64,000 bases of DNA from contig CAUWAG010000018.1 of NCBI GenBank assembly GCA_963556695.1, positions 4,278,001-4,342,000 of the forward strand. Direction: 5' to 3'. Position numbers and translations under genes: made by a program. Shown piece by piece: positions 20,915 to 32,139 of this stretch. Every line of letters begins with the position of its first letter. Position 1 is the stretch's first letter. Source of the stretch: Anthostomella pinea. Taxonomy: Eukaryota > Ascomycota > Sordariomycetes > Xylariales > Xylariaceae. The notes below the pieces were generated by a model that saw only the letters and a list, made by a program, of their open reading frames with translations, was not told the origin of the DNA and did not search any database.

Positions 20915-22436
20915 GGTGGCTTGGGTGGGTTAGGAATTGTCTAGCAATTGGTATCGCGGACGGTTGGTGATGGCAAGGTGGTTGGTGGCTAGAGACAGTG
21001 AAGTGTTGTTGATCTCGAAAGGATGGAAAGAAATTTAATCGAAGGGGGGAGGGTGGGACATGCATGTGCCTCAGGACTCCGTGGTTCACCGAGACACACG
21101 AACGATTGATCCCCACCTATTGTTAAGACAATGAAGAAGGTCACTTAAAATGTCCGAGACCCCCCGTATCCCGATGTCCATTGTATTTCAGATGATTCTT
21201 GTGACCAATGTCAAGGGACTGATCGTTATTGGGTGAGCTGTTCCTCGTGACTAATCTATCTGATATATAGCGCTGTTTTGGCCTTACCATGTGCCAAGAT
21301 TGCATGAACATTAGATGGGGAAAATTCCTAGACTGCCACTGACTTGATCTGGGGAACCCACATGGGTAAATCAGAGGAGGATGTCACTCTATATCTTGCG
21401 AGGCAGGCGGCAATGCTGGCAGAAGTAATTCTAAATGGCAACGCAGAGCTGTAGAAGATCTCCTTGAAGAGTTTCGTCACAACATGGCTAAGGCCTAGGA
21501 ATATAACGAGTAATACGCTACACGAACACTAGGAGAAGCGCCGCGCCGAGATATAAGGAATGTGACTTTACATGGTTAAGCTCTGGTTGTTGCTTGACTG
21601 TTTGGTGCCTCTACCAAGCGGAATTTTGCACTTTATAAACACAAACATGGACTTCTTAAATCATCTACTAGGTCTACGATAGGTCTCTAATGTCTTGCTT
21701 GTGGTATTAAATGATACACACTCCACGGGTCTCGAGATACGGTAATCGCGATACTTACTGTACCTCCATCCAACTCACGATGCCCTGCAGATGATGATCA
21801 AAGCATACCAAGTGCTAAATAGTTCCTGAGGCGATGGTATAATAAGGCCGTACTCATGTATCGTCGCGTCGCTTTACATGTGAAACCTACCGGTCGTTAT
21901 ATGTAGCGCTGCATTTCGTGTCTAAGGGGCAAAAGGGGCAAAAGGGGCAAGATGCACATCAGCCACATCAATGTCAGCCACGCCAGTGTCAGCCACAAGA
22001 AGCACGGTAAAGGGGTTGCAGTTGAGACGCCGCCAAGTGGACCCCACCTGGCCGCCCACCTGCACGGTCGCGGCGCGACGCGGGCATTGGAGGATTTCCA
22101 CCTCGTACCTGAAAAGAGGTTCGTATTCCGAGTGCACTTTTTCCACCTTGGGCTTACCATCGCAAGAAAGGAGACGTCAGACCAGACATGCCACGAGGGA
22201 CGGAATCCACCGTGCCAGCACATTGGGCATTTTGAAAGTATCTCTGCCGACCTAGGTTCTCTTTTTAACCCTCCGTTCAAACTCTCTTTATTGTAATCCG
22301 AGACCCCCACGAGGCGCATCTCGTTCCTGCTACCGCCGCGACATTGCCGTCGGAACACTTGTACATTGATCATTCCTTGGATCTTCCCTTTTCTATCGTT
22401 CTGTAAATACAAGCCCTCCTATACTCTGACACCAAT
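20915..22436. other. Intergenic, AT-leaning, with short tandem repeats
   Basis: About 1.5 kb without a supported gene. It includes the promoter of the ankyrin-like gene on the left and the promoter of the 625-aa protein gene on the right (pyrimidine-rich near 22370-22430). Two small tandem repeats lie at 21923-22000. Confidence 0.5.
21923..22000. repeat. Two adjacent short tandem repeats
   Basis: Three copies of AAGGGGCA (21924-21949) are followed by three imperfect 15-bp copies built on TCAGCCAC (21959-21996). They produce repetitive but meaningless open frames on both strands. Confidence 0.8.
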
Positions 22437-24314
22437 ATGCCGAAACAACGCGCTGTTCTGGGCTTGCGAATTGGCCCCGGGCGAATCTCGATGCTCCTCG
22501 TCAGCCTCGGACTATTTGCCCTGTTCACCCTCATTTTTACGCTGCCCAGCGCCATACCCACCGGCCCGAGCCTCTCGAAAACCATAGCCGACTCCAAGGC
22601 CACTATACCGAAGTACAAAGATAAAATCTCCTCGAGTATCCTGAACCCCTTCCGGTCGGCGGCGCACAAGCCACCAGAGCAGAAGAACTCGGAATATGGC
22701 GGAAGTTCGTGGTATTCAGATTGGAACTGGAGGAACCCCTTCTCTTCGTCCGTCACTCTGGACGAGAACCGATCGCTTCTGCCGCCGTTGAAAGAACGAG
22801 CGCCGATATATGCCTACTACGATACGACTATCGAGCGGGATGCTGCAACCAAGGAGGCCGAGAGTGCGCTGCTTTTGACTTGGAGACGGGCATGGTGGGC
22901 GCAAGGGTTCAAACCCGTCATCTTGAGCGTAGCGGAAGCCACGAACAATCCCTTGTACCACGAGTTACAAGGAATGGAGGTGGAGCCCACTTTCAAGAAG
23001 GATATGATGAGATGGCTGGCCTGGGAGAACATGGGAGGTGGACTGCTGTCACACCACCTATTGTTACCCATGGCAGCTCGTCAAGACCCGCTATTGTCAT
23101 TCCTCAGAAGAGCTGAATACCCGGCCTTGACAAGGTGGGAAGGCCTCGACGATTCTCTATTCGCTGGTACCCTGACCGAAATCACGACGGCCATCTCCCA
23201 GGCTCTTCGAAATCCCCAGAAGAAATCAGCTAAGGATTTGATTTCGGCTGTCTCGAGCGACACCTTCCAGGTCGACCCCTCCCGCGAGTCACTTGCTTTC
23301 TATGGCGCCAAGAATGTTGCAAAGTCTTACCCCAAGGTATCAGACGAGCAGACGGCCGACCACGCACGGGGCTTGAAGAGTCTCAATCTTCTCATCAACT
23401 CTCACCTGCATAACACCTGGCAGCACCTCTTCAGTGACGGAATTGCTGTCCTCAAGCCTATGCCGACCCATACGAATGTGATGATCGAACCAGCATTGGA
23501 ACTCGCCACGAGACTTGCTTCATGTAGTGACTCGCCAGTTCCGGCCTCGTGCCCACCAAACCTACCAAAGTGCGTGCCATGCGTCTCGTCACACCCCTTG
23601 AAGGTCTCGACGCCAGCGCGCTACCGCAATAAGACGGCAGTCTACACCATTGGTACCGTGCCCCACCCATATACGCTACGCACTCTCGAGGAACTACGTG
23701 AAACTATCGATGTGGCCTTTATTCGGCGAGACACGAAACGCGACAACTGGCTTTATGTCGTGTTTCAGGAACTTCTCGGCACCGGCATCTCTGGCTCTGC
23801 ACGTGTGCTCCGATTCAAAGAAGCCGTGGCTGGAGAATTCGCAACATCCCACTCCCTCTGGCTGACTGGAGAGAAAGAGACCCTGCCTCACGATCTTGAC
23901 TGGTGGTTCGGCTTTGCCCTCCCGCCGAATGGCACCGATGACGGCAAGTCGGAGACCCCCGTCCCGGGCCCAGAGCGGAGACCGAAGCCGAAGCATGACC
24001 CAGCGGATGGGCCGATACCAGACGATTATCAACTGACCCGCGAGCCCGGGCTCTTGAAGAGAGCGCGAGAGGTGGAGAAGAGCAAAGAGGCCAAAGACGT
24101 GCGGATAAGAGAAGCCATCGAAGCGTGGAATCTCGCGGACACTGAAGCCTGGCGGTTTGCCAAGGCGTTTTTGGCACGCTCGAGGGTCCAGAGAGAGCAG
24201 TGGGAAGAGGAGGAGAGCAAGTTTGCTGACGGCGCGGGTAGAGATACAACAGATGGTGGAAGACGAAGTAGTTGGGCACGTTGGAGCGACGGCGGCGACG
24301 AAGACGATGATTAG
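22437..24314 (+). CDS. Conserved fungal single-pass membrane protein, 625 aa
   Basis: This is an intronless frame of 625 residues. After a short basic N-terminus (MPKQRAVLGLRIGPGR) comes one hydrophobic segment, ISMLLVSLGLFALFTLIFTL, then a large presumed luminal region. That is the layout of a type II Golgi or ER protein. Stretches such as RAPIYAYYDTTIERD, LLLTWRRAWWAQGFKPVIL and MMRWLAWENMGGGLLSHHLLL recall conserved fungal proteins that look like glycosyltransferases but have no proven function. Four cysteines lie close together (CSDSP...CPPN...CVPC). The C-terminus is charged and ends in an acidic DGGDEDDD. I recognise no catalytic DxD motif with confidence, so glycosyltransferase activity is only a possibility. 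Confidence 0.85.
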   Translation: MPKQRAVLGLRIGPGRISMLLVSLGLFALFTLIFTLPSAIPTGPSLSKTIADSKATIPKYKDKISSSILNPFRSAAHKPPEQKNSEYGGSSWYSDWNWRNPFSSSVTLDENRSLLPPLKERAPIYAYYDTTIERDAATKEAESALLLTWRRAWWAQGFKPVILSVAEATNNPLYHELQGMEVEPTFKKDMMRWLAWENMGGGLLSHHLLLPMAARQDPLLSFLRRAEYPALTRWEGLDDSLFAGTLTEITTAISQALRNPQKKSAKDLISAVSSDTFQVDPSRESLAFYGAKNVAKSYPKVSDEQTADHARGLKSLNLLINSHLHNTWQHLFSDGIAVLKPMPTHTNVMIEPALELATRLASCSDSPVPASCPPNLPKCVPCVSSHPLKVSTPARYRNKTAVYTIGTVPHPYTLRTLEELRETIDVAFIRRDTKRDNWLYVVFQELLGTGISGSARVLRFKEAVAGEFATSHSLWLTGEKETLPHDLDWWFGFALPPNGTDDGKSETPVPGPERRPKPKHDPADGPIPDDYQLTREPGLLKRAREVEKSKEAKDVRIREAIEAWNLADTEAWRFAKAFLARSRVQREQWEEEESKFADGAGRDTTDGGRRSSWARWSDGGDEDDD

Positions 24315-24711
24315 TAATATTAACGATGCTGGAACATTGCGTTGGTTGGCTGATCTGGCAGGCTTGGGCTTGAAATGCCCAAGGTAGCATTGGAGTTTGT
24401 GCATTAGGGACAAACTAGACTAGTTCACTGCTGCCCATACAGGAACCAACAGTACATATAAAGATTCGCTTTAAGGAATGACATGCCGTCATGTCAAGAG
24501 TGCGTGGGCGAGCGAATACATTACTTAACCGGGAGGAGCCAAGCCTTTGGGCACTGACTCTGAACCGAGTGATGAACTTTCGAGGTAATCATGCTCTTGC
24601 CTTCTGCGATATCTCATCCACCTTCTACCAGGAACCACACGGCCATGGAACGACGACAACACTCAGGGAACCAACTAACCAATCTCCTGACCCAACCCTC
24701 TCCCACCCACA
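24315..24711. other. Short intergenic region between convergent genes
   Basis: About 400 bp between the ends of the 625-aa gene and the SET gene, holding the 3' ends of both. No gene is seen. Confidence 0.55.
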
Positions 24712-25635
24712 TCATGCTACCACGGTATCGCCCCCCATCTCGCCGCTCAGCTCCCGCGACGAGGCTCCTCGTCTCGTCAAGCCTGCCGGCGAACCAGCAT
24801 CGCCCTGACCCGCAAGAACTTTACCTGCACCGTCGCTCTCCGTCTGCGTGCCGCCCGCTACACTCGTCTGCTTTTGCCTCTTCTGGTCGAGTAGCTCCCG
24901 GATGTGCAAATTGAGCCACACGCCGTCCAACTGCGCCGGCGTCATGTCCCCGGCGCCGCTGATGCGGCCGCGGCAGGTGGGCTTGCCGCAGGTGCAGGCG
25001 AAGGGCTGCGCCATGGACCATTCGGTGGAGGGGTAGAAGAACTGCGGGTTGGGTGAGCTTTGGTTGGAGGTGCAATGGGGGGTTTAGAGGTGGAGCGTGT
25101 TCGAGGTAGATAGGGCATTTAAAGGAGTAAAGGGTGAAGCGGGCGAAGTGGGTGAAGTGGTGAAGCGAGTGAGTCTCGAGACAGGTAAAGGGGGCAAAGC
25201 AGGTCAGGGGCACAAACGGTCAGCTCGTCCCCAGGAGCGAGGCCCTGCGGTCCGGCGATGACGTTGAAGTTGACAGTATCAAAGATCTGTCAGTTCGCAT
25301 TAGTATTTGGTGCTGGTCTGTCTAGCTTCCCGTGCTGCTGCTGCCGGGCCTCAAGGATTCAGGATGGTACGGACGAGAGACGGCTCGCACGAGTGGTTGA
25401 TGAACATCAGGTCGCTGTTCAGGTCGAGGTGCTTCTCCAGTCCACACTGGACCGTCGCGTACGTGGGCGTCTCGGACAGTGTGCAGGGCGGGAAGTCCAT
25501 CTTGGCGTATAAGCCGAACGGGGCCACGGAGATCTTGGACAGGCTCTTAGATGTGAACTCTTGGTCGTTGCTGATGATGAGTTCTTGGATGCCCGGGTGG
25601 GACGGCTGCTTCCAGTGGGGCTTTAGGGGAGCCAT
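24712..25635 (-). CDS. SET-domain protein with post-SET-like cysteines
   Basis: Three exons (25635-25375, 25286-25218, 25041-24712) with introns of 88 and 176 bp give 219 residues. The core shows the SET signature NHSCEPS, followed after splicing by IFDTVNFNVIAGPQGLAPGD and ELTFFYPSTEWSMAQPF. A post-SET-like cluster CTCGKPTCRGRI can bind zinc. Such small fungal SET proteins probably methylate lysine on a protein substrate, but the substrate cannot be told. The conserved catalytic Tyr of ELTxxY lies at FFYPSTEW. The N-terminal SET part is short, so it may be a compact variant. The ~60 C-terminal residues after the cysteines are low complexity. All splice sites are GT-AG and keep the frame. Confidence 0.85.
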
Positions 25636-26903
25636 GGCGAGTTCTTGAGTGGGTTGAAGTTCGTTTGGTGATCTTGTGTGTTTGATGGTAGTTCAGAAGA
25701 AGCCAGCGTGAGAACCTGTAGTCACAGTTCCGTGGATCAATGTTGAGTGTTGAGTCCAAGGGAGGAAGCAGACGGGCAGACGACCAACCAAGATGGGCCC
25801 GTCTCCATCTTTACTAGCAATGTCTCCCCCTCGTCCGGATCCGTTAAAGCATGGAGCCGCATGACGCCGTCCCTCCGCGTCGGCCTTCCCCTACCCTTCG
25901 GTCCTGGATCCTCGGGTAGTGTTGGTAGTTTAGCGGGGACCGACGGAGTCTAGACTAAGGGGGTGTGGAGGTTGAGGTATTTAAGCCTCTCGACGCATAG
26001 CGGCCCTATCACAGGCCAGGACGTGCCCGAAGTGGGCAGGTATTCCGCACAGCTATGCAGTGGATAGTGTCGTGCATGAGGTAGCCTCGTAGGGCTATAT
26101 GACACGGCGGTGGGACCGAGGCAAGGGGTCAACAATCATGGGCCACATCATGTACGTTCTATACTGCAGAAAATGGCAGTTGGGGTTTGAACAATCCGAG
26201 CCAGTCTGCCTCTTTTAACGCAATCAATAAGTATTAGTGATAATACCACCTTGTCTCGATGTAAGTTATTGCGGAGGAGCCTGGGAGAGTCAGTATCTCG
26301 GGCAGCGGAAAGCCAGAAGAGCGTGACCATCTGACGGAGTTGAGCCCTTAGTTAGCATCCATAGACGCCAGGGGCAATATGCAAATGGCCGAAAGGCCAG
26401 TTGTGGTGTCTTCCATCCAGTCCCAGGCATGAACACGATGGAGTTCTGGTAAACGGAGGTGCGAGATTGACCCGACTGTGATGTCTTGATGCATTGTGTC
26501 AAACACGTTGTGCAGGGGACATGCATCTAACCCCAGCGCTGTCCCTTGCCCTGAATTAACAAGATGAACAAATTGGCTTGCCTTGGTATTGAGCCCAGGC
26601 ATTGTCTCACGACTCAAAGGTCCCCAAATCCAGCCGGGAATTAGTGTTAAGCCCCGGTACTTCTCTCGACGTGGACCTATAACACGCCGGAATCATCTTT
26701 TCCCAGCCTTGTGCCGACAGTGAGCCCTCTATCCTTCTTCAGATTTGTTTGGATTTGTTCACCACCCAGACTAAGGTGCACCACGTTCTCCCAAAGTCAT
26801 GGTTATTGGCTCCTCAAGAAAGCCATGCCTGCCCACCTGGCTTCTCTTGCGCAGGTAGGCTTGCACAACCGGGTGAGACGTGGGTGTCTTTTGAAACTCA
26901 GAG
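25636..26903. other. Intergenic, no gene recognised
   Basis: The left part is the SET gene promoter. A minus-strand frame at 26348-26617 (GLDACPLHNVFDTMHQDITV) has protein-like composition but no ATG-led structure or family that I can support. Confidence 0.4.
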
Positions 26904-28139
26904 TCATAGCCCCGTGTCTTCTTCACAAATCCAAGCACCCACTGAGCTTCCTGATATCGTCCTTCTGCCAGAACTTTCGCGAGCTCGGTGCGCCATTGCC
27001 ATCATCCATCTTGCTTGGGTGCGCTTATCGCTTCTACTGCTTAGATACAGCCGGGAAATGTGCTCCGGGTCGGCGTCCACGCGTCGCAAAAACAGTAACA
27101 GTGGTTCAGCTGTTCGTCGTGTTAGGTGATGTAGTATGCAGGAAGCCTTCATGAGTTGTCCAAGCGGCCCCGGGTCCTCAAAGTGAAGGAATATCGCTAA
27201 GCAGCGATCGAAACTCCCAGCATCTGCCTTGGGTCCATGATTTCGGAGTATTGTGCCTACCACAGTCGACGCTTGCCCAACAGGGATTAAGAAGTTATTC
27301 GGGCCAGCTTTTCGTTGACCATATCGTTGCTCGTACCCCAGTTCCGAGTAGAAATCGTAAGCTGCATCAGCCGACTCTTCAGGATCCCACCACAGAAGGG
27401 CCTCTGTAGCCTTCGCGAAGAGCAGTCCTTTCCAGTTCAGTGCATCGAACGCCCGAATCTTCCGTTTCTTCATTTTCTTGTATAGCACAGGAGTTCGTAG
27501 CCAAACTTTCAGTATATCAATAAAGCCGGCGCCGACCAGGATGTCCGCAACCAGCTTGAGAATTTTTCTCCAACAGGCATTAAGCAGTGTCGATAGGGAG
27601 CACTGCCAACTTGGGGTAACCTACCGGTCATCCGGGTGGTTTCCCTCGATCTGACTGCGAACAGCCGGGTCCCAGGCTTATTGTAGGACTCTTTTCCCAG
27701 CATTGTCAGAAACCACACATACGCGAGCCTCTTCTACCGAAAGCGGACTGGTGTAATTGTGATAGGCCTGTAGACACACGATACCCTTCGCGATGTGATG
27801 GAGACCATCATCAGCAGGTGACACGCGGCTGAGGCTATCCAGAATATCCAGGGCGTGACGGCCACCGTGGCGAGATGCTTCACGCTGGACTGCTCTGACC
27901 TCGACCTGATGATCAGAGCTCACATTGACAGAGGCGTGATGTGAGAGACTGGAAGGTCTAGGCGGTGGCTGCTTCAAAGGAGTGCTGGAACTCCAACGTC
28001 GGAACGCGACCAGAAAGGATGATGGTTGGGGGCCGACGACGACGACCCGCAAATATCCAGTTGTCCACCGATGTGGTGGACCAAGCGCCAGACGGCTCCG
28101 GGCTAACTTTAGTATCGTAGCGCGCCGCAACATCGTCAT
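26904..28139 (-). pseudogene. Damaged gene for an unknown mitochondrial-type protein
   Basis: Three minus-strand frames follow each other in protein order. The first (28139-27678) starts MTMLRRATILKLARSRLAL, rich in Arg and without acids, typical of a mitochondrial presequence, then HALDILDSLSRVSPADDGLHHI and PLSVEEAR. The second carries YVWFLTMLGKESYNKPGTRLF. The third (to 26904) has KILKLVADILVGAGFIDILK, KRKIRAFDALNWKGLLFAKA and helix-rich sequence resembling TPR/Sel1-like repeats (ADAAYDFYSELGYEQRYGQ). Frames one and two can only be joined by a frameshift near 27725. Frames two and three might be joined by an intron starting GTAGGT near 27627, but its phase does not fit cleanly. Function unknown. 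Confidence 0.5.
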
Positions 28140-29126
28140 GTTTCCCGCCGTTGAGTGTCACCCTCAGATGAGGTACATATGGAATTAATTCTCCTCAGTG
28201 GAGTACTGCGTGCAGGCGTTTGGATTCACAACAGGACGAGGTTCGAAAAAGCAACACCAAACGACTGGGACAGGAGGCGGTCGAAGACGGCAGTATCGCT
28301 CGAAAGGGTACTTGACTCTCCAATTGCTACATGGAAGGAGCCGTACACAGCATTTCTACCAATTACTCTTCTTTACCTTACCCAATTGACCGATGATAAT
28401 ATCGCAACACTGGCGTTGGCCAAATCTCACGTCTCACTGCCATAATCATGAGCGTCCACTTACAAGGGCGATCCGTACCTCATTGGTTCTTGCGTGAGTC
28501 GTTCGAAGCGAGGTTCGATACTGCATACAGCTGACAGCCCGGGATACCCATCCGGAGTTTCCGACTGTTGCTGGCCCGATCCCGTCACACCTCTGCTCGG
28601 CCACCCAGCCATTATTTCCGAGACCCTGGGCTCAAATGCAGGTTCAATGCTGAGAGGCGTTATTGAAGAGCCGAGGTGGCTGGAGGGCAGGTAATATGTG
28701 CGGGAGAGGCTGCCTCCCACGTGGCCATATGTACCGAGACATGTACAAGTTGTACATGCATGCAGGGTTACACGGCTTCCTTCCTATCTGGTAAACAACC
28801 CTTGACTGTTCAACGTTCCCCTCCAATCCGGTCTTCAGTCACATACAAGGCTTCTCATGACCATCACCACAAGCGCGAACCGTATGTACAGACCTCCCCT
28901 TGAATCCATGTCTCGGCCCGGGCCCGGCGACTTCCTCCCGTTAGCTGCTGACGGAATACTACATAATGCTGCAAGTTCATGGCATAGGGTGACGACCCCG
29001 TGTTGATCACGGTGCATTGCGCTCTTTCTTGCATTTCATATTCACTTATATGTAAGGAGCTGCCCTCAGCCAGCCCGAGGAACGCGGTCATGTTTGCCAC
29101 AGCATTGACACAGCGACTCGGGCATC
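28140..29126. other. Intergenic, no gene recognised
   Basis: About 1 kb between divergent genes. It should hold the promoters of the damaged gene (left) and of the secreted aldolase-like gene (right). No open frame shows family features. Confidence 0.5.
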
Positions 29127-30396
29127 ATGAAGCTCACCTCTTCCATTCTCCTCTCCCTGTTGTCCCTGTCAGCCAGGGCAGAGCTCGGCTCAGGTCGACC
29201 AAGAAGCGTCAAACGGGCTGAGATTGTGACCGAGGGTGTCCCGCCACCCCCTGGGACATATGTCCCGGTACCTACCTTCTTCGTGGGCAAAAACGCAACA
29301 AACTACAGCGCCGTCGCAGCTCCCGTTGATCTCGAAACCCAAGTGGCATACTCGCTCTACCTAGCGAATGCCGGCATGACCGGCCAGGTCATCTTTGGGA
29401 GCACGGGAGAGGCCATCCACGTCACGAGGCAGGAACGGATCAACGTCATCTCCAGCACAAGAGCGGCGCTCGACAAAGCGGGCTTCACTGACTACCCTCT
29501 GATTGCGGGCGTCGTGACTCAGATTTTTGAAGAGGTTATCGATGAGCTTCAGAAGTCGAAGGATGCGGGTGCGCAATGGGGTCTTTGCCTCGTGCCTGGT
29601 TACTTCGCCGTAGCTACCACGCAGGAAGGGATTCTTGGGTGGTACACGGCGGTGGCTGATGCCAGCCCTATGCCTATCATGATGTAAGCATCCCCGGTCA
29701 CATCTTCCTGGAGTCAAGGCCCATCCTCGAGTGCTCTGGGTCATGTGTGTCAGATGCATCTCGCCATCTTCCGTCTTAGTCATCATGGAACTTGGCCCGA
29801 AGAACATGGTCGCCCTGAAATGTTCCATCTCTTGGTCCTCAATTCCGCAGTCACTAATCCACTTGCTTAGATACGACTACCCAACAGTGGCAAACAACAT
29901 CAAAGTCACGCCAGCCACCTACGCCGAGTTGGCCAAGCACCCCAACATCGTGGGAGCCAAGCTGGCGTTCCAGGACCTCTCCTGGCACGCACAAATCTCC
30001 TCGAACCCGTCGATAGACTACACAAAGTTCCACCCCTACACGGGGATAGGGCAGCAGCTTCTGCCCGCCGTGACGGTGGGCGCCTTCGGCGCCATGGACG
30101 TCGTTGGCAGCTTCTTCCCCAAGTCCATAGTGCAGCTGTACAAGCTGAGCAGTCTGGCGCAGCCGACGGCTGAGCAGAAGCAGGATGCGCAGGCCCTGCA
30201 GTACAAGGTCGCGGCCATGGGCGAGTTCTTGAATACGTACAATATTATTGGAATCAAGGAGGCGGTCAGCCGGCTGAGGGGGTTTGGGAGTCCTGACGCA
30301 GTACGGCTGCCGCTGCTGGGGTCGATTACTGAGGACGAGTGGGCGAGCTGGCAGGGCGTTGTGGATGTTTTGCAGGAGGTGGAGGATAGTCTCTAG
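29127..30396 (+). CDS. Secreted dihydrodipicolinate-synthase-family aldolase
   Basis: Two exons (29127-29683 and 29871-30396) joined by a 187-bp GT-AG intron give 360 residues. The body is a DapA/N-acetylneuraminate-lyase type TIM barrel. It has GQVIFGSTGEAIHVTRQER (the GxxGE substrate-loop region), YDYPTVANN, where the Tyr corresponds to the family proton-relay Tyr, and NIVGAKLAFQD, where Lys is the Schiff-base position. The N-terminus MKLTSSILLSLLSLSARA is a signal peptide, followed by SVKR, a Kex2-like site. Bacterial relatives are cytosolic. A secreted form is unusual and suggests an extracellular keto-acid aldolase or lyase with unknown substrate. No neighbouring gene points to a pathway. 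Confidence 0.85.
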
Positions 30397-31977
30397 AAGG
30401 GTTGGGCCATAAATCGGTCGTAGAGTCCAGTGGAATCCATCTCGACCTGGGACGGAAGAGCATGTCTCAGCATTGTTCTAATGGTTGATTTCCTCTGCTG
30501 ATCTAGAATAGAATTACCTGTTTGAAATTGACGACGACGTCAAGACCGAGAGACGCAACCAAAGCGGTGATTCCGCTCTTTGATGCTACCCACTGGTGTG
30601 ACAGCAATCCCAACTCGACGGCGACAGAGGCTTTCGCTCGGAACAGGTGAATATACCAGCCACATCAGCGTGATGACACACCAGTCGCGGAGGAGGGCTT
30701 CGCCGTACTCATCGTCGCGAATGGTATCGTGCACCTCCTGCTCGGTTCCTACTATCAAGCATGCGTAGAGGGGCTCCGTGGCGTCGACGGGGAATGTCCG
30801 CCGCTGCTTCTCGAGCTCGTCTGTCCTGACCTCAATGGAAGAAGTGGGGATCCACGGTCCGCAACTTCTCTGTGGTGTGAATACCTTCATGCTCCTGCCC
30901 CGCATTCTTCAAGATGTGATCCGTTTGGAAAGCCATCAAGGTTGCCTTGGCAGAGCAGAGGTGACGTGCATTAACCTCGTCGATCCTTCAACATCCCGAG
31001 GTACCGCTGGGTGATTTGTCACTCGGCCTCTCAACCAGGGAACAGGATACTCGGGACTGCGCGTTCAATCAACAGTATCCTGACGTGTCTCGTCGCTTGG
31101 ACTGATATCGAACCTTCTCCGAAATGCCTGATAGGCAGCCATCCCGCGCTGAGTTTTATGAGTTGGCGTTCGCTTGGCTCTGCCGCCAAGATCACGACCA
31201 GTCCGGGCCACTGGCTGTGGGGAGGGATATCGGCCTTGCCTTCTGGACTTTGTGTCACAGTGCTTGAACGTCATCCCGGTGCCATCGGATGGCTGCGGCG
31301 GGTCGTAGCGCAGCTGTCAGGCAACACAAGGGGAGCCTGCGCTACCACGTCGTCGCGCTGTCAATCCAGCCGGAGATTCCATGCAGAGAAGAAGGCCTCA
31401 TTAGGAAATGGGTCGTCATACCAAGAGTCTCTGGTTCGCTGCCTTCATTCCGGGCAGGATATGTGTCGCCTCCTCCTGTTGCGCTCGGGAGCCTGGGCAC
31501 TGCATGGAGCAAATCCCGAACGCCTGTGAGTTGGTGAGAACCTCTCTGGACGGGAACGGCTGATACTTGTCGAGGATCAGACTGTGATAATATTTGATTG
31601 CTAATCTTCCACGTGGCCGTCTCGGTAGGCACCCGAAAGGGCTCCGCTACGCAAGTACTCCAGTAGGGCGGCGTATCGCTCATGATGGCGGCGCGCTACG
31701 ATGTCTCGACTAAGAGCCGCACCCAAGAAGCCCGTGGGTAGGTGCCTACGGAGATTATACAGGTGGGGTTGGTGTGACAAAAGCTGCCAAAGTGATGCTG
31801 ACAGGATGCTTATTAGGCGGGTTTGACAAATCTACTTCCCTCCCTTATACCGGCCGATTTCATATAAAAGGGGAGCGTGGCATATCGCTCAGCTCCTCCA
31901 AGTCTTCACCCATAGAATCCAGTCATACACTACCTAGCCAAACATCTCTCTACCAACTCACCCACGGTCTCCTCACG
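30397..31977. other. Gene-poor stretch with a weak minus-strand coding trace
   Basis: A minus-strand frame at 30540-30905 (ATEPLYACLIVGTEQEVHDT, RDWCVITLMWLVYSP) and broken frames up to 31683 (AYDDPFPNEAFFSAWNLRL-like and WPGLVVILAAEPSERQLIKL) look like a heavily decayed protein gene. I cannot name the family. The right end holds the promoter of the small gene at 31978, with CATATAAAAG at 31861-31870 in a TATA-box position. Confidence 0.35.
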
Positions 31978-32139
31978 ATGAACACCTACCCCAGAAGCCA
32001 GCGGTTCTGGTCTGGCGACTTCAGGCAGTCACTCGTGAACACCGAAGACATGAACCAAAAACCTCGACCGCCTCCACAGCCGCAGCCACCAACGCCCAAC
32101 CCGCCAGGCCCTGATGACCACCATGTTGGTGACCTGTGA
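31978..32139 (+). CDS. Possible small Pro-rich protein, 53 aa
   Basis: The frame reads MNTYPRSQRFWSGDFRQSLV and then a Pro-rich tail ending DDHHVGDL. The upstream layout supports a real gene: a TATA-like CATATAAAAG about 110 bp before the ATG, then a pyrimidine-rich leader with CAAACATCTCTC-type sequence common in fungal 5' UTRs. There is no signal peptide or known domain. The frame could continue through an unrecognised intron. Moderate to low confidence. Confidence 0.35.
   Translation: MNTYPRSQRFWSGDFRQSLVNTEDMNQKPRPPPQPQPPTPNPPGPDDHHVGDL

Noticed and set aside
21897..22412. Minus-strand frame with LTLAWLTLMWLM-like membrane segment
   Set aside because: The hydrophobic part is produced by the small tandem repeat at 21959-21996.
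22900..22930. GGTTCAAACCC motif resembling a tRNA B box
   Set aside because: It lies inside the 625-aa coding sequence and has no A box or cloverleaf partners. Similar motifs at 28238 and 61964 also fail.
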